64,000 nt of DNA, from positions 40,575,392 through 40,639,391 of the forward strand of contig JACDQD010000001.1 in assembly GCA_019843655.1 (NCBI GenBank), read 5' to 3'. Shown here piece after piece: positions 42,160 to 55,242 of this stretch. This stretch comes from Lethocerus indicus. Its lineage: Eukaryota > Arthropoda > Insecta > Hemiptera > Belostomatidae. The notes beneath the pieces are model-generated. The model was not told the origin of the DNA, ran no database searches, and saw nothing but the letters and a program-made list of their open reading frames with translations. The translations under genes and the position numbers were made by a program. Position 1 is the stretch's first letter; each line of letters begins with the position of its first letter.

Positions 42160-44045
42160 TCCGGTAGAATAATGTCTGGAATTAAATACCTTAAGTGGGA
42201 ACTAGGTACAGACGGGTCACGGGTGCGCTTCGTTTCCGAACACGTCGCTAACGCACGTCTCGAAACTGTTTTATTTCCGGTCCGCCGAGCTGTAAAAGTC
42301 TTGTACCGGCGTCGGGCGAAAATAGATAAAAATAAAATTCGGTCCGAAACCGCGTCCGGCGACTGGAGAGTAGAAGAGAAACGCGAAGAACAAATTGCCG
42401 GGCCGAGAGGGGGGAAAATTAATTGGCGGGCGTCCGCTTGTCGCTTACCGATTCGCCTGCACGGCCCCGGCCACCTCTCGCTGATAAATTCCCCCGATTA
42501 AATATCGCGGCTCAGCCTTAAGGTCAAGCCGCCGCCCCGCCGTGGGGGGAAAAAAACCCCGCCGCCCCATTTATACCCGCTCCTTTTTACCCGGCTACGC
42601 TGCTGGGGTGGGGGCCCTTCTCATTTGAATACCGGCAAGCCGAGGACTCGCGATCGGCACTATCGAATGCCGTCTTCTCGGTAGCGATATATAAATACAC
42701 ATTATATAAGATAAGGGGGCCGCGAAGTTCGCGATTTGCCCATTGTGTCGGTTTCAAAATGACTCGATAGTTTCGATGTATTTCGATTGCTCTGGGGGGG
42801 GGGGTACAGTGTACCCCCATTAACAAAAATTCGGGAGAATAAGAACGTTATATGTATAGCGAATCCATAACGCACGTGCCTTTGACCACCTAACAGATAA
42901 GTGGGCGCAGATTTTAACTTTTTTAGTTCTTTCCATTTTCTGAGTGGAGTTCGCGAATGCATGGCTCTCAACACAACCCGGCGAATTATTTAACCTTAAA
43001 TTCATTTGCTCTTCTTTAACGCGGGCTCCCCGGCGAATCGCCTTTAGGGGTAGTTTTTCTCGTTTACGAGCAACGGAACAGGCGATCGCTGTAGACGGTT
43101 CCGAACGGCGATCGATTCGGAGCGATCACGAGCCGATTTCGAATAGCGCTTTATATATTTCAGGAACGAGCCGAAGCGAACGACTTTCGTCCGGCCGGAC
43201 GAGGCCGGCCTTCTCCGTTCCTTCCGCTCGTTTATTTCTTTTTTATAGAAAAAAAAGGATCGGCACTGGACGGAGACGGAAAAGTTCTGAAACTCAAATT
43301 CGAGTAAGCCGAGTAAGGCTCTCCGGTCGCTTCGAAGCGGCTTGATGTTGATGGGGGTTGGTGGGGAGGGAGCATTCCTCCCGTAACCGGCCGCCGGCCC
43401 CGCAAATAATTTATTGGACGTTAGTTATGCAGTACTGATTTATATAGACGCGCACTACTTCTCGGTCGGCGGGGGCTAAAAATGCTAATAGTGAATCCGT
43501 GTAGTCGTGAGGTGTATAATGCATTAGCGAATAGGAGTGGGCTCGGCCTCGATTTCGCGTCCCATAAATCCCTGCCCGCTCGGTTGAGACGCTCCCCATA
43601 TTTTAGCCCGGCCCGGGTTTGGGGGCTCTTCGGGTCCGACCACTCTCGGGTTTCGATCGATTATATCCGCGGTGGCCGCGATCCTCTCTTTTTTTTCTCC
43701 GCCCGCCAGACGCCCCGTTACACCGGCCCCGTCCAACTCCGATATTTACAAGACCGCCTACAATAATATATTTAACTCCACACTGCCGAACGTCCTCCGG
43801 ACGACCGATATCGGTAAAGTAACATTTGTCAGCGATTTCGGTGTAGGAAACATCCCAGCGTGGGGAACTTGTCGATTTGTTTACTTTTCGAAAGGGTGTC
43901 GGTAAGTCTGTATTTCGCGGCCAATAACGAGTCTGACAAAGACTCGTATGATTCAAATTCAATAGATCGCAATTATTTCATAAATTTCATTATTCCGGTA
44001 CGCAATTCGTTTTTTAGCAGGCCGCGTGATTTAGACATACTAGAA
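42160..44045. other. GC-rich patch with overlapping chance frames
   Basis: A 133-codon frame (42944-43345 plus) is Arg/Ser-rich and has no recognised domain. Several overlapping frames on both strands around 43480-43960 are equally unconvincing. No RNA gene seen. Confidence 0.45.
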
Positions 44046-44046
44046 A

Positions 44047-44135
44047 CATAGAAAAACAAATTAAGCCAGTGGGGTTCTCCTCCATTAGGTTCTATTTGTT
44101 AATAGAGCTAATTTAATATAAATTTTAGTAAGGCT
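44047..44135 (+). repeat. Dispersed repeat X, copy 1
   Basis: AGAAAAACAAATTAAGCCAG, TGGGGTTCTCCTCCATTAG, CTATTTGTTAATAGAGCTAA and TTTTAGTAAG align with the copies at 48321-48447 and 57767-57900, same orientation. The 3' part seen in the other two copies is missing or decayed. Family not recognised. Confidence 0.6.
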
Positions 44136-44139
44136 AATA

Positions 44140-47100
44140 ACGCAGTTCGGGGACGCGAACTAGGTTTTTATGTAGGTATTTTTTGACGAATAATAAAATA
44201 TAATTTAGTAATATCGTGATTTTTAGTGATATATATTATAGCGACATCCTTCGAAGCTGCATATAATTAGAGAAGCTTCGGTGGGCGGGGGCGACACCGT
44301 GGGACACGGTTGGGGAACAGACTTCCCGCTCTATCGTATTCGCCGGTGCGGTATCGGTGGGGCGCGGAATCGCTTCCCTCAGGAGGAAGGGGCAAAAACC
44401 GGTACAAAAACGGACGCGCTATCAATCAGGTTTCAGTTAGCTGCCGCCCCCAAGCCGGCGTCCCCCGACCATCGAAGCCGCTCGCAGATGCCGCCGCCGA
44501 CAATAGGCAACCGGGCCGAATATTAAATTAACGATCTCTTTCTCCGACGGGACGCCGGCGGCGGGGGGCGTACCTGCCCCCGGCCGGCTGGGGGTGGTTT
44601 GCCCTAATTACATATGCAATTATGCAAATCTCGGCCGGGCGTGAAAGAAAAGTCCTATAGGTTTCCGCAAACAAAACCGTCTAGCACCGCCCGAATTACA
44701 CTCGACGAAATTTACATTTTCCGGACCCACCCCCCCCCTGAAACCCGCCCCCCCACGCTCACGAATAAATCCGTTATGCGAACCTTGAAAATATCGTTAG
44801 CCTTCTCTTTCCCTCTCGTGGGAGACGCGTGAACCGAATGCTGAATTTTAATATTAACCGGGTATGTTTTGGTGGTGGGGGGGGGGGTTACACCCTTACC
44901 CGTCGAGATATACTGTCCCTCTCCGGTCACCCGATACTCGGGAGTTTTGCGTTATTGTTATTATTCCTTCTATTTTTTTTTTGTTTTCGCTTTAATAAAG
45001 CGAAGCCTCGGAATTTATTATCGCGCCGGCGATATACGCTGTCTCGTTGTTCGGCCGGAGACCGGTTTCGGGTTTTTCACCTTCTTTGGGCGAAAGTTAT
45101 ACAATTCGCCCGCTGTTCTAATGACAGAACTCAAAACGCGCGCTTAATTTAAGCCGTTTGCTTGAATTCGTCCGCGAGGCTTTGGAATTCAATAATAAGT
45201 AAAGGATAATAGAGAGATAATATTATAATATCGAATTCCATATTCCTGTTTAGTCTTAGAATTGAGATTACTTCGAGTGACATATAGTTCCATAACCCAC
45301 GTGCAAAATTACATTATGTACACGAGGACAGTGCATAGCTTAGAATGCAGTCTTATAAAATTAATCCATAAACACACATTACTCAAATCATACTAAACTG
45401 TCCGGATCAGGTTTTATTTGTTAATTTTTTTAACTGCTTTTCTTTTTAAGCGTAATTTTGCGTGTTACCGATTTGCGCGGATGATTTAACACAGTGCGTT
45501 ATTTAATAAATGTTTTTAACATTTTTAAAGCGTAACTATAAAAAATAAGGAATATATAATAACGCTCTGTACAAGCCTTCGCGGAGATCATCAAATTTTT
45601 AATTACATTTCCGACATTTCATTTTAAATTTTCGCGGAAGTATTAAGATAAAATTTGACACCGCGCCTAATGTAATCCGTTTGAGTCCGATACGAACATA
45701 CGACTTTCATTTGCTTTTTTTATTTGAATTCGCTAATCATGTCTCGTAAACAACTCTAACATTTTTTTGTTGTATTTCTTATACGCTATTTGATTTAATG
45801 CCTCGCGCCCGTGAAATATATAACATGCAAACTGCACCAGAATGAGCCCGAACAATGTTTAATAGAAAAAAAAAGAAATACCGAAAAAGAAACAGAAAAA
45901 ATAAATAAATAACCGTCCGCCTCGCGTTTTGATATACGGCCTCCTTTTGTGCTGAATAAATCAATTCTTTAACGCCGGGAGAGCGTTTCACTTTCCTGCC
46001 GCTCGTCGGACCCGCCTAATACATTAGGGCCCTTATTGAAAACATCGGTTCAAGAAACCGTAAGTATCGGCATCGGGACAGACTTAAGTCCCAGCCAAGT
46101 CCCAAGTTTTGTTTTCTTCAAGTTAATTCCATATAGGTCCGAAGGCTAAAGTACTGAATCCCGTAAAGAACTGGGCTCCCAAGGTTCGGGATAGTTTAAT
46201 TGATAGAATACACGTATAATTTAATGGGTAATTAAGCATTAATTAATTGCGGGCTTTTTAGTCGTAAGGTATACCGGCCATGAAATGTCACTGCACTGTT
46301 ACTCGATAGGCTTAATGGATACGGCTATCATTAAACACGATTTCAAAATATCGCATTCCCAGAGTGCTGTTATTATCCCAGCATTAAGTCAGCAATATAA
46401 ATAATATAAAATACATTTTTTTTAAACGCAGTATTGTAAACTGTGTCATTTGTTCCGGCATTACAACAAAATCCCCCGCAAAATCGTTTTAAATTCTTGC
46501 CTTCGGCGCCTTGAGATCCTGGATCCCCCCTTTTTTCGAAGAAAATACGAGCCGTTCCTGCTTTTTTTAATTTTAAAATTTTAATTTAAAATTTTTTTTT
46601 AATAATTCGTATCCGCGTCCGCTATCGCAGTTCCCTCGGGGGACGGCCCATTAAATCGAGGAGGGAGTGGGGCGGCGGAAGATCTCTGGGTGCTTGCAAG
46701 TCCTTCGCCTCAGTGAAGGCGCAAAGTCAACGGGCCCCACTTCGAACAACTGAAAACCACTGTCTATTTCGTTGACTCGCGTTTCATTTTGTAGAACGGT
46801 TTCGGCGCATAGTCGTCCTCAGTACCTGGGTTAGTTCGGGGCATACACCTTTTTCCTCCTGCACAAAACTCGACCGTAAACGTTTCCCTTAAATTGAGCA
46901 TCGAACAATTTTTGCAACATCCTGAACGGGCCCTCCCCCCGCAACGCCACAAGTGTAGTTGTGGGGAAAAAAATATTCGAAAAACATTCAGCCCCCGCAC
47001 AGTCTCGAAATCCGTCCAAAAATATTAACACAAATCGATAATTAAAATGACGTGTCTTTAATTTAAATAGGTATTCTAGGTCGGCCTCCTTCAATGATAT

Positions 47101-47470
47101 TTTTAAGCCGTAAAAGCGGAGGGTTATACCGAACGGCCTTTCGTCTTCGGGCACGTACCTAACGGCGTTATTTAACGCGCGCTCGTTTCGAAGCCAGCCA
47201 CGAAAGGAAAAAAGGTTCGATCGAGTAAATTGGCCGGTGTTGTATATACTAAATCTGAACGATATTCGGGTGTAAATCAGGGCGCGGGTATCGACGAGCC
47301 GGCCCAGTGCCGGGGCCAGGCACGAAAAAGTAAATCCATTTCCGTCTAAGGAAAAGAGCCTTTTTACGACATTGACATATTTAACCGTGTGCCGAATATC
47401 GTTTGCAGTAAAATGCTGCCAGTTTACTGAAGAAATTAAGCTTTAGTAGTAGTAATTAGTAATTAATTAA
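44140..47470. other. No supported gene
   Basis: A GC-rich part (44280-44960, with G/C runs near 44725 and 44875) is followed by AT-rich DNA. An octamer-like ATGCAAAT lies at 44623. Minus-strand frames at 46764-47154 (up to 107 codons) overlap in two phases and match nothing I recognise. Confidence 0.5.
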
Positions 47471-47478
47471 AATTCTTT

Positions 47479-47728
47479 TTATATGGCTTGTTTCTCTCGA
47501 GCCACCCAATGATGGAACATTTGATGTGTATCCGGGCTAGAGGATATTTCTTGGCCTGTGGCGTTTAAGTCGTTAAGCCGGGACTTTATAAATTCTTCAA
47601 CTGTCGGTATGGTGAAGTTGTGGCGAACTGTGTAATTCGAAACATACCGGGGGGCATTAAGGACGGTTTCTAAGGACTTCAACTTGGATTTGTAGACCTT
47701 TTTGCAATCCATCATAATTCTTTATCAG
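47479..47728 (-). pseudogene. LINE reverse transcriptase C-terminal tail (Jockey/CR1-like relic)
   Basis: On the minus strand the translation shows K-S-L-E-T-V-L-N-A-P-R-Y-V-S-N, then F-T-I-P-T-V-E-E-F-I-K, the usual end of Jockey/CR1-type polyproteins, and stops at TAA 47479-47481. Just upstream, in another phase, E-L-(stop)-W-I-A-K-R-S recalls the Y-G-I-E-L-W-G-x-A-K-x-S block, so the copy carries a stop and a frameshift. After the stop codon the element runs into ATTAATTACTAATTACTACTACTAA, an imperfect ATTACT/ACT repeat that may be its 3' tail. Catalytic motifs further 5' were not found. Related to 4401-4619. Confidence 0.75.
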
Positions 47729-48094
47729 TTTTTGACTTGGTAAAGTGTTATAAGAGGGTGTGCACTGATTCGATACCCGTATGGACTGCCGGTTCTCCCG
47801 TTTTCCGTGCCGTGCGGACGGCCCATTGTTTCCGTTATTATGGGCTCGTGTCAATAGGTTCGGCCGGCTATAAATAAAACCCGACCGCCCACCTCCGTGC
47901 CCACACCTTGCCCATCCGTCCCCTATACCATTAGTATAGCATTAGAGAGAAGTGTCGCCCCGGCACAATGTAGGAAACGAAACTGATCCACGAGCCTGTC
48001 CACAGACGATATTGAGGATTATTCTTCATTCCGATACCGAGGTACTGTTAACGCCCGTAGTACTTGTGGCGGGTATTAAGTTTTATAAGGTAAC

Positions 48095-48172
48095 TAATGA
48101 ATAATGAAGTCCCTAAAGAAGGAAGATGATTCAGCCACCGGAAGGGCCAAGAAACATTTTTCCCAATATAAC
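48095..48172 (+). repeat. Short direct repeat Y, copy 1
   Basis: AATGAAGTCCCTAAAGAAGG, then GATGATTC, then ACATTTTTCCCAATAT, matches the copy at 48652-48722 in order. The first 16 bases also recur at 53140-53156 (AATGAAGTCCCTAAGGA). Confidence 0.5.
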
Positions 48173-48320
48173 TGAACAAATATTAACCAAATTCAAACCT
48201 TACAGCGGAAAATATAAAGGTAAATAACTCTACTATGCCTCCAACCTCACCCTATATACAGATCTTAATGTACCGTTTGTCATAAATATAACAAATGGAA
48301 GTTCCCACGTGATCAAAAAT

Positions 48321-48447
48321 ACCAGAAAAATAAATTTAAGAAGACAGACGAAAAGCCAGTGGTTCTCCTCCGTTATTCTGGACTCGTTAATAGTTCTGCT
48401 CGAACATGAGTGTCACTCATTGTATTTTACAATTGTGGAAATAAAAA
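48321..48447 (+). repeat. Dispersed repeat X, copy 2
   Basis: AGAAAAATAAATTTAAG, GCCAGTGGTTCTCCTCCG, a CTCGTTAATAG word, and TTGTATTTTACAATTGTGG then AATAAAA align with copies at 44047 and 57767. This and copy 3 share the 3' end TGTATTKTACARTTGTRG plus AATAAAA, which resembles a polyadenylation signal. A (TTA)n tract begins 70 bp downstream. Confidence 0.65.
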
Positions 48448-48515
48448 AACGGTTAAAAAAAGAATTTGAAAATCCCCATTGCAAATCGGAAACGTGGCCG
48501 AGAATTCGCTAGAGA

Positions 48516-48516
<1 letters not shown>

Positions 48517-48586
<70 letters not shown>
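48517..48586. repeat. (TTA)n microsatellite
   Basis: About 23 uninterrupted TTA units. It could be an expanded retroposon tail, since several LINE groups end in TAA-type repeats, but no element boundary proves this. The Leu-rich frame through it is an artefact. Confidence 0.97.
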
Positions 48587-48651
48587 CTATAATCGTGTAT
48601 ATACCGACGTGTGTGCTGTTAATATTATACATTCAGTACTTAGGGTGTAGT

Positions 48652-48722
48652 GAACAATGAAGTTCCTAATGAAGGAAGAAGCTTCGGACAAAAGAAGTAT
48701 TTTTCTGAAAATTCCCAATATT
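48652..48722 (+). repeat. Short direct repeat Y, copy 2
   Basis: AACAATGAAGTTCCTAATGA, GGAAGAAGCTTC and TATTTTTCTG...TTCCCAATAT match 48095-48172. The two copies bracket repeat X copy 2 and the (TTA)n tract, 557 bp apart start to start. Confidence 0.5.
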
Positions 48723-49180
48723 CACGCCTGAGCATACTTTCCACATCCTGAGAGACCGGTGTCGTGGACATTCGTGCTTCATAGACGGTCGATAGTCTCC
48801 GTTTTCGACGTGTTCGGAGCAGGAGGGGGGAGGTTTTCAGTTCGGCTTGGAGTAGGGCCAAAAGTCCCGAGGTTTCTCCCCAAACTTGACCTATCGGGCA
48901 CAACCTCCCCCAAGAAGAAAAAAACTTAAGTGCGTTCAGAAATATATGCTCGATAATTACAGGGAGTTATGATGGCCCGACCGCATTACGATCTCGGGAG
49001 GGAACTGAAAGTTGAAAGAAGGCGGTTTATTAAGTGAAACATTGGAAGAGAATTATCCACAGAATAAAGGATGAAAAAATCCGTAATGACTCCCCCTTTG
49101 CCCTCCAGATTTAATAAAAATTTAAACCTTTAATTTAAAATAAACGTAATTTTGACATTTTAATACAATTCACCCGTCCT

Positions 49181-49218
49181 ATGCTAGGCCGTTTTCGGCT
49201 TTTCGCCAGCGTCAGTTA
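49181..49218 (-). repeat. Palindromic repeat family, eroded left arm
   Basis: GCTAGGCCGTTTTCGGCTTT followed by TCGCCAGCGTCAGT matches the nested hairpin end and inner left arm. Confidence 0.65.
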
Positions 49219-49219
49219 C

Positions 49220-52200
49220 ATACCACTTTCTTGAGAGACGACAATATTAATATTCAGACTGGAAACGCGATTAGGCCATTGTGAAGAACGCAGGTGGGTA
49301 AAGATTTATTGTCCTCGGGCGAGGACTCGACGTAAGAAAAAGACGAGGCATTTACGCCGATCGAAATAAAAAAAATCCGTTAATGGAAAGGCCGAGTCAA
49401 TCGTGATCCGACAATAGGCGAAGGTCCGTGAGACGGTGCGCTACGTGATAGGAAAAATTGAGTCCGGATTATCCCCCGACATCTGTCCCATGAATATGAC
49501 GGGGGAGGCGGGGCGGTTTTTGCCGCGGACGAATTAATGCCGGGCCTATTGAGGGATAAGGTAAGGGGATTACCGGACACTTAAATATAACGCCTCCTAT
49601 CGCTCCTCGATCCAGAAACGGGGTCCGCGCCCCGAAATAAGAAAGGGAGAAGGAAGAGGAGCCGGGACAATGGAACTGCAGAGAGAGCCCGAGTCGAGGG
49701 GCGGTTTAGAGTGACAACCGGCGGATGTAAATACCTTTTTTCGGGATATCTCTCCGTGGAGGGCTCGAAAGTGCCGGCAGGATGCTTCGACTCCGCCCGA
49801 TTATCGCCCCGTTTTTATATTGCCGGTAATCGGGTTGTGGGGCTTCCTCGCCGACTGGGTACCGGGTCGCGTACGCGTTTCTGAAACGTCGGACCGGCAG
49901 GGCAGGCACCCGCCAGAAGTTTACAATCGATTCGGGCCCGCTAACGGGAGGCCGATTTAATATCCCCGAGTCCCGATATTAAATAAATGGGAGCCGATGA
50001 CAGAGCGGGCCGAGTGGGGCAAAGAAGAAAAAACCGGTCTAGAATGGGGGACAGGGGAATTACATTAAAAACTCGGGTCGGCGACCGTTTCTCCGAATCG
50101 GCGTTTAACTCCCGACAGGTACATTACGATTGGTGCTTCGATCCGTCGCCGCCCCGGGAACCGGTCGGTCACCTTCGTAATATCCCCACGGCCCACGGAT
50201 TCGGCTCTAAATCTAACCGTTTCTTTTGCCTTTTTTTTCTTTCCTTTATTTATTTTTCTTTAAATTTCTTTTTTCCCCCGCCCGCCCGAGATCCGAGCGC
50301 CGGGGCAGAAACCGGTCCCGAAAGCGTTTGGCGATCGGTCGCAATTAAAGACATTTTTTCTTTCCCCGGCCCCACTCGGTAATTGCACCTTTGATGTACG
50401 GTATGGCTCACTTGGCACCGTTACTGGGACGGCGAAATCGTCTTCTCTAGCGACGCTCTTAGAGAAGGCGGCCACGGCAGACGATGGCCAAGAGTCGAAA
50501 CGGCCCAACCTCCTTAAAACTCTAAGAGATTTAAAGGAAACAAATTAAATTTGCATCGGAATTCGTGTTACAAATATTTCTATAAATATATATAGTCCCT
50601 AATTTTGATGTAATATACCACAATTATATTTTATTTTTAGTGGAATACTAATCGCCATTATCCTCTATAGTAATTCGCTGCTTAGTAGGTCAGTTTTTAT
50701 GCATATGTAATTCTTAAAATTTGTTTCGGTTTGTATAGGGATTGTCATGTATCTCTCAGATAAGAGCGTTTTGTAGTAATGCATCCAATTAAAACTTTGA
50801 ACATAGGTTTCGAAATAACTCCGCCGCTAACTGGAGAGAGGTCCTCAATTATTTCGGTGTATACAATTTACATAATAATAATTAGAAATACTATTAATTA
50901 TTATTATATACGAATATTAAAGTAGCTCTTATACAGAGTTGCTCAATATCTGCGAAATGGAATTGATACCACGATTTCGTTCGGGCGTTTCATTTCGATG
51001 TTGCAAACATTTGTTTTCCTAAATTCTCGAACTAATAAAACTATGAGTTTATGAAACCTATTATAATTTCTTCCCGCGGTAATAAGTGCCTGGTTCCTGT
51101 CAACGGGCGCTGGAACCATTACGGTAATGCTTCGATAAGACTAAGCGTCGCCAGTGTATTTGCCTTTCTGTGGATTAAGCCCCAAGATAATTGAGGCATG
51201 TTACCTCAGGAGCTTCATTTTTCACTAGGCCAATTTCAATGTTTTATCACTAATTCTACGGAACCGAATTATCTATTTAAATGCGTATTCGGACCGAAAA
51301 ATTCGAAAGTTTCGAAAATGCATCTATTGAAGATATTTCGTCTGTACGGCCGGAACCCTGCAACCTCGCGGAGCGCCCAAACAATGACGTTAAGATTGAA
51401 AGAAGGCAACAGTGCAAACAGGATGCAACCTGCTAATCTGCAGATTGGCCAGAAGCTATAGTATAAGATGTCAAGAAAGACCCGAGAAAATCTGGAACTT
51501 GGCCGAATGAAAGTGAAGCGTTTCTCCTGTACACTTCCGCCGAATGCAACGTGTGACTAGACGAATACCTCCAACAAAAATAAAAAATTTGAAACTTTTT
51601 TTGCTCCCCGGACCGGTCCGACTTTTGTGCGCACTGGATTGGTAAGGGGGGGTCGAATTCGGAAATTTACATTCAGAATAATTAGGCCACAGGGACGGAG
51701 AACAAAACGGTTTATGGGACCACAACTCAGGGCCGATATTGATCTCGGATGGGCAGTTTCCAATAAACGTCTTCGATCGGCAGTAAGATTCGTTATTTAC
51801 GGCTTCCCCGGCTCACTGCCGGGCCGCTACGAATAAAAATGTCGGGGCGTATTTTTCCTCCAGCATATTCATAAGGGTTTCGGAATTCTCGGCCCAACGT
51901 CCCCTCTCGGCAACCCGAAGCCAATCTAAAAGGGTAAATTTTTTACCGAGAAAAAATGAATTTTTAAATAAGGCGAGAAGAGAACAGTCGGGTTCTCAAT
52001 TTGCCCAAACACAAACCAGGCTATTATAAGCGAGAATAAATATTAATTTCTTTCATTTTAATCGTACGTAAAGGGCGAGAGTTTATAATATCCTAAAAAT
52101 ATGTTCTGAAATATCGGTAATTACCGATTGGTCACTCAATTAGTATTGTCTTCCACGTTCAAATTCCTTTACAGCCTCTATCACAGAATCAAATAGAATT

Positions 52201-53160
52201 TTCATAAGGATATGTACTTCAGAACTTATAGATATATAAGACTTTAGATGTGTAGCCGGGGTTTTATTTATCACACAATCTATGTTGGTTCCTACATTTA
52301 TCCTTTCTCAATTCCGTTATCGGTTTTACCCCCATCGTCAGTAGTGTTCCGTAAATAGTTCAAACCAGCAGTCAGGTTTATACCTGAGTTGTGTTGACTG
52401 GGGTCATTTCAATAAATTTCAGATCTCTCAAACGTGGCGGTATGCGCGCGCCGAATATCCCGGATTTATTCCCGGAACCGAACGGTGTACCGGGGCCTTG
52501 GTCGATTCGGATCTGTGCGGGGAACGGGGGACGCGAACGATTTATGTGAGGCGGGTGGCCGGGGAGAATATTCGAAAGGGCCCAATAAATAAAGCTGGCC
52601 GGGTCTCCAGATTAGTAACGTCGGAAGGTCGGAGCGGGATGAGGAGGAGGAGGAGCCAGGTAGCACCGGCCTAGAGCTAACCGTTCGGAATTCCATAAAA
52701 GTTCCCGGCGACAATATATTTCAATTTTAGGGGAGATTGTGGAACGGGAGGGGGGCTTACTTATTGAAATTTTAGGGGGGTGGTCGTGGTCGGCCGCTCA
52801 ACAGGTCGTGGAAAATAGAATCCGAATATTAACCCCGAGGCATCGGTTAGGCGATCGACCGTTGCCGTGAGAAACCAATAAATTTTACTTAAACGTATTT
52901 ATTTTACCATATCTGACTTCGCCAAGCACATTATCCGCTCCGGCAACAGTTCACTAGAACTAATACACCAGGATAGAAAGGCTAAGGAATGGGTATAATT
53001 GAGAATATGGAGATACAAGAACAAAGGAGCATAATAAATGATAAAATAAATTGACAAAGTGACTCCATAGTCTCCCCGCTGGAGGAGTTGAAAGAAAGAA
53101 ATTTGGTAACTTGATAATCTAAACAAGACATAAGCCGCTTAATGAAGTCCCTAAGGACAA
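49220..53160. other. No supported gene
   Basis: Chance frames only, the longest 131 codons (49987-50382 plus) ending in a Phe-rich run from a pyrimidine tract. A very weak palindromic-family arm may lie at 52318-52346. An octamer-like ATTTGCAT is at 50551. Confidence 0.5.

Positions 53161-53163
<3 letters not shown>

Positions 53164-53208
<45 letters not shown>
53164..53208. repeat. (TA)n microsatellite
   Basis: About 22 uninterrupted TA units, directly after a short match to repeat Y. Confidence 0.97.
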
Positions 53209-53211
<3 letters not shown>

Positions 53212-53388
53212 GATAAGCAAAACAACGTCCGCAGTGCAACTAAAGTGAGCGTGGAAGCAGGATGCCATCACAAGTTTCCTATCGTTGAAATTTGGTTTTG
53301 CGTATGAATCCGAAGCCCCGACGGGCTTTATTATCTTAAGCGAGTGACGTATCTTTTTTTTCTCCTTAAACCGGGCGGAGGGCCCCGT

Positions 53389-53440
53389 ATCTGGGCAGGT
53401 AGAGCGGCTGGCGCGTCGGGGGAAAGTCCAAATTATAAGG
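53389..53440 (+). repeat. Possible tRNA-like (SINE head) relic
   Basis: GGGCAGGTAGAGCGGCTGGC followed by GCGTCGGGGG resembles a tRNA A-box and anticodon-arm region. The expected B box is represented at best by AAAGTCCAAATTAT. No cloverleaf folds. Weak. Confidence 0.25.
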
Positions 53441-54584
53441 CATCGTCCGGCCATTAGATTAGCGGCCGGCTACCGGTCTTCGCCGGCCCATTTAGCTCCG
53501 TCGCGGCGCCTCTCCGTCCTCTATTGCCCCTTTTTCCTTTTCTTTCCGTCCGCCAATTGTCGATCGAAAACCTTTTTGTTGTAGTCCCCCGATTGAGCGG
53601 CCAAACGAACCGACAACAACTCGCACTAATAGAAAGGAATGTCGGACCTTCATTCGGCTTTTCATATTCGGCAATCGATCGTGCGTTAATCATTCGACAA
53701 ATTTCTAAAATGTCTATACCGTAAGATAGTCCCGACCGGATTTGAGGTACATGACCTAAATTCTAACGCACGACCCCCGAGAGTACATTAAAAGGAGAAT
53801 CGCGTGATGGAATTTTCGCGATGGCTTTACACTTCGAGGCAATGTGAACCGAATCTGTTAGGAGAGCGGGCACATTGCGGGCTTCGTGATATAATTTTGA
53901 CTTACAGTTATGGGCGAAAATAATTGCTGAGAGTAGGTATTTTAGAATGAATGATTTATTTTTCATATAGTACGATATAAACCATGCCTCGGGTACGTAT
54001 CCCTATTTGAAATTATTACATAAAAGTGATTTAGAGAATGGACCGCTAAAAGTAGTTGCGAGGAATGAAGTCATTTGTCCAGATGGTATATTTGGCAAAG
54101 ATACAACTATTGTATTATCCGTCCGGTATATATACATGTATGTATATATAATATATAAATATATGAATATATAATATAAAAATGAGACGAGGGCGGCCAA
54201 TACGTCGATAGTGTTAAACCTCGTTGGCGTACGAGACCGTTTGATCGCGGGCCAAGTTCCGGTCTATTCCTAGATCGGTCGGGCTCTGAATAAGCCCCTG
54301 CACATAATTCAAGTAATGTTGAAACAATTTTTGAAATCCTCGAAAATAAAGAGGGCTACTAAATAAGTTCTTTTTTGTTAAATTATGCATAGACAATTTG
54401 CACTGTACCGCTTTCGTCATATTAAAATTCTGTTATAATACGAAGTAATATGAGGGATATTCATACAATAAATTATTATTATAATGAATATTTGCTAGAG
54501 TACATGACGAGGAATAAAAAATTTGGGTAGTTGTAAAGATTATTGTTCGGCGTTAAATTTTCATAAATCAAATATGTATGTGTG

Positions 54585-54587
<3 letters not shown>

Positions 54588-54638
<51 letters not shown>
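54588..54638. repeat. (TA)n microsatellite
   Basis: About 25 TA units, preceded by TATG/TGTG units. Confidence 0.97.
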
Positions 54639-54641
<3 letters not shown>

Positions 54642-55181
54642 TATTATTAAATTATCCAAGAAATATATTTATTATTATTAAATTCCATGTACTTAAGAAC
54701 ATAATAAGGTATATTGTATAGTAAAATATAGTTATAGAAGTTACTCGATGCCCATAACATATTGTATACAGTTGACACCGGAACTGAACTACAGAATTCA
54801 GAGAGCAATGGCCCCTTTAAAATTGAATCTCTCGATCTAACTGGACCGCAAATAACCAACCGGCCGCTATATACTAGCGCGAGAAGACTAGCCCGATTTT
54901 GGAAAGCCAAGTGTTACTTGTAAACTTCTCTTCAATAGTTCCCAGCCCCCCCCCCATCAACCCACCACTCACCCGGCGATTCGAGGGCGCGTTAGGTATA
55001 AAATATTGACAATCCTCCCCTAATTAATTGGCACTTAGAAACCCAGAGCTCGGTCCCATTAAGCGAGGTCCGTAAGTCCTTAAAGGAGAGCCGTATAAAC
55101 TAAAAGTCCGGCAATCCGAAATTGGTTTGAGATTTATACTGCTACCTTATATCGGTGGAATTCAATGTTACATATAGATAA

Positions 55182-55184
<3 letters not shown>

Positions 55185-55237
<53 letters not shown>
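55185..55237. repeat. (TA)n microsatellite
   Basis: About 26 uninterrupted TA units. Confidence 0.97.

Positions 55238-55242
<5 letters not shown>

Noticed and set aside
46764..47154. Overlapping minus-strand frames up to 107 codons
   Set aside because: Two phases are open over the same DNA, neither with a recognised domain; sequence similarity could not be tested.
48640..48903. 87-codon minus-strand frame
   Set aside because: It overlaps direct repeat Y and has no recognised family motif.
52318..52346. Very weak palindromic-family arm (CGGTTTTACCCCCATCGTCA)
   Set aside because: Only the outer words agree; the nested hairpin and arm ends are missing.
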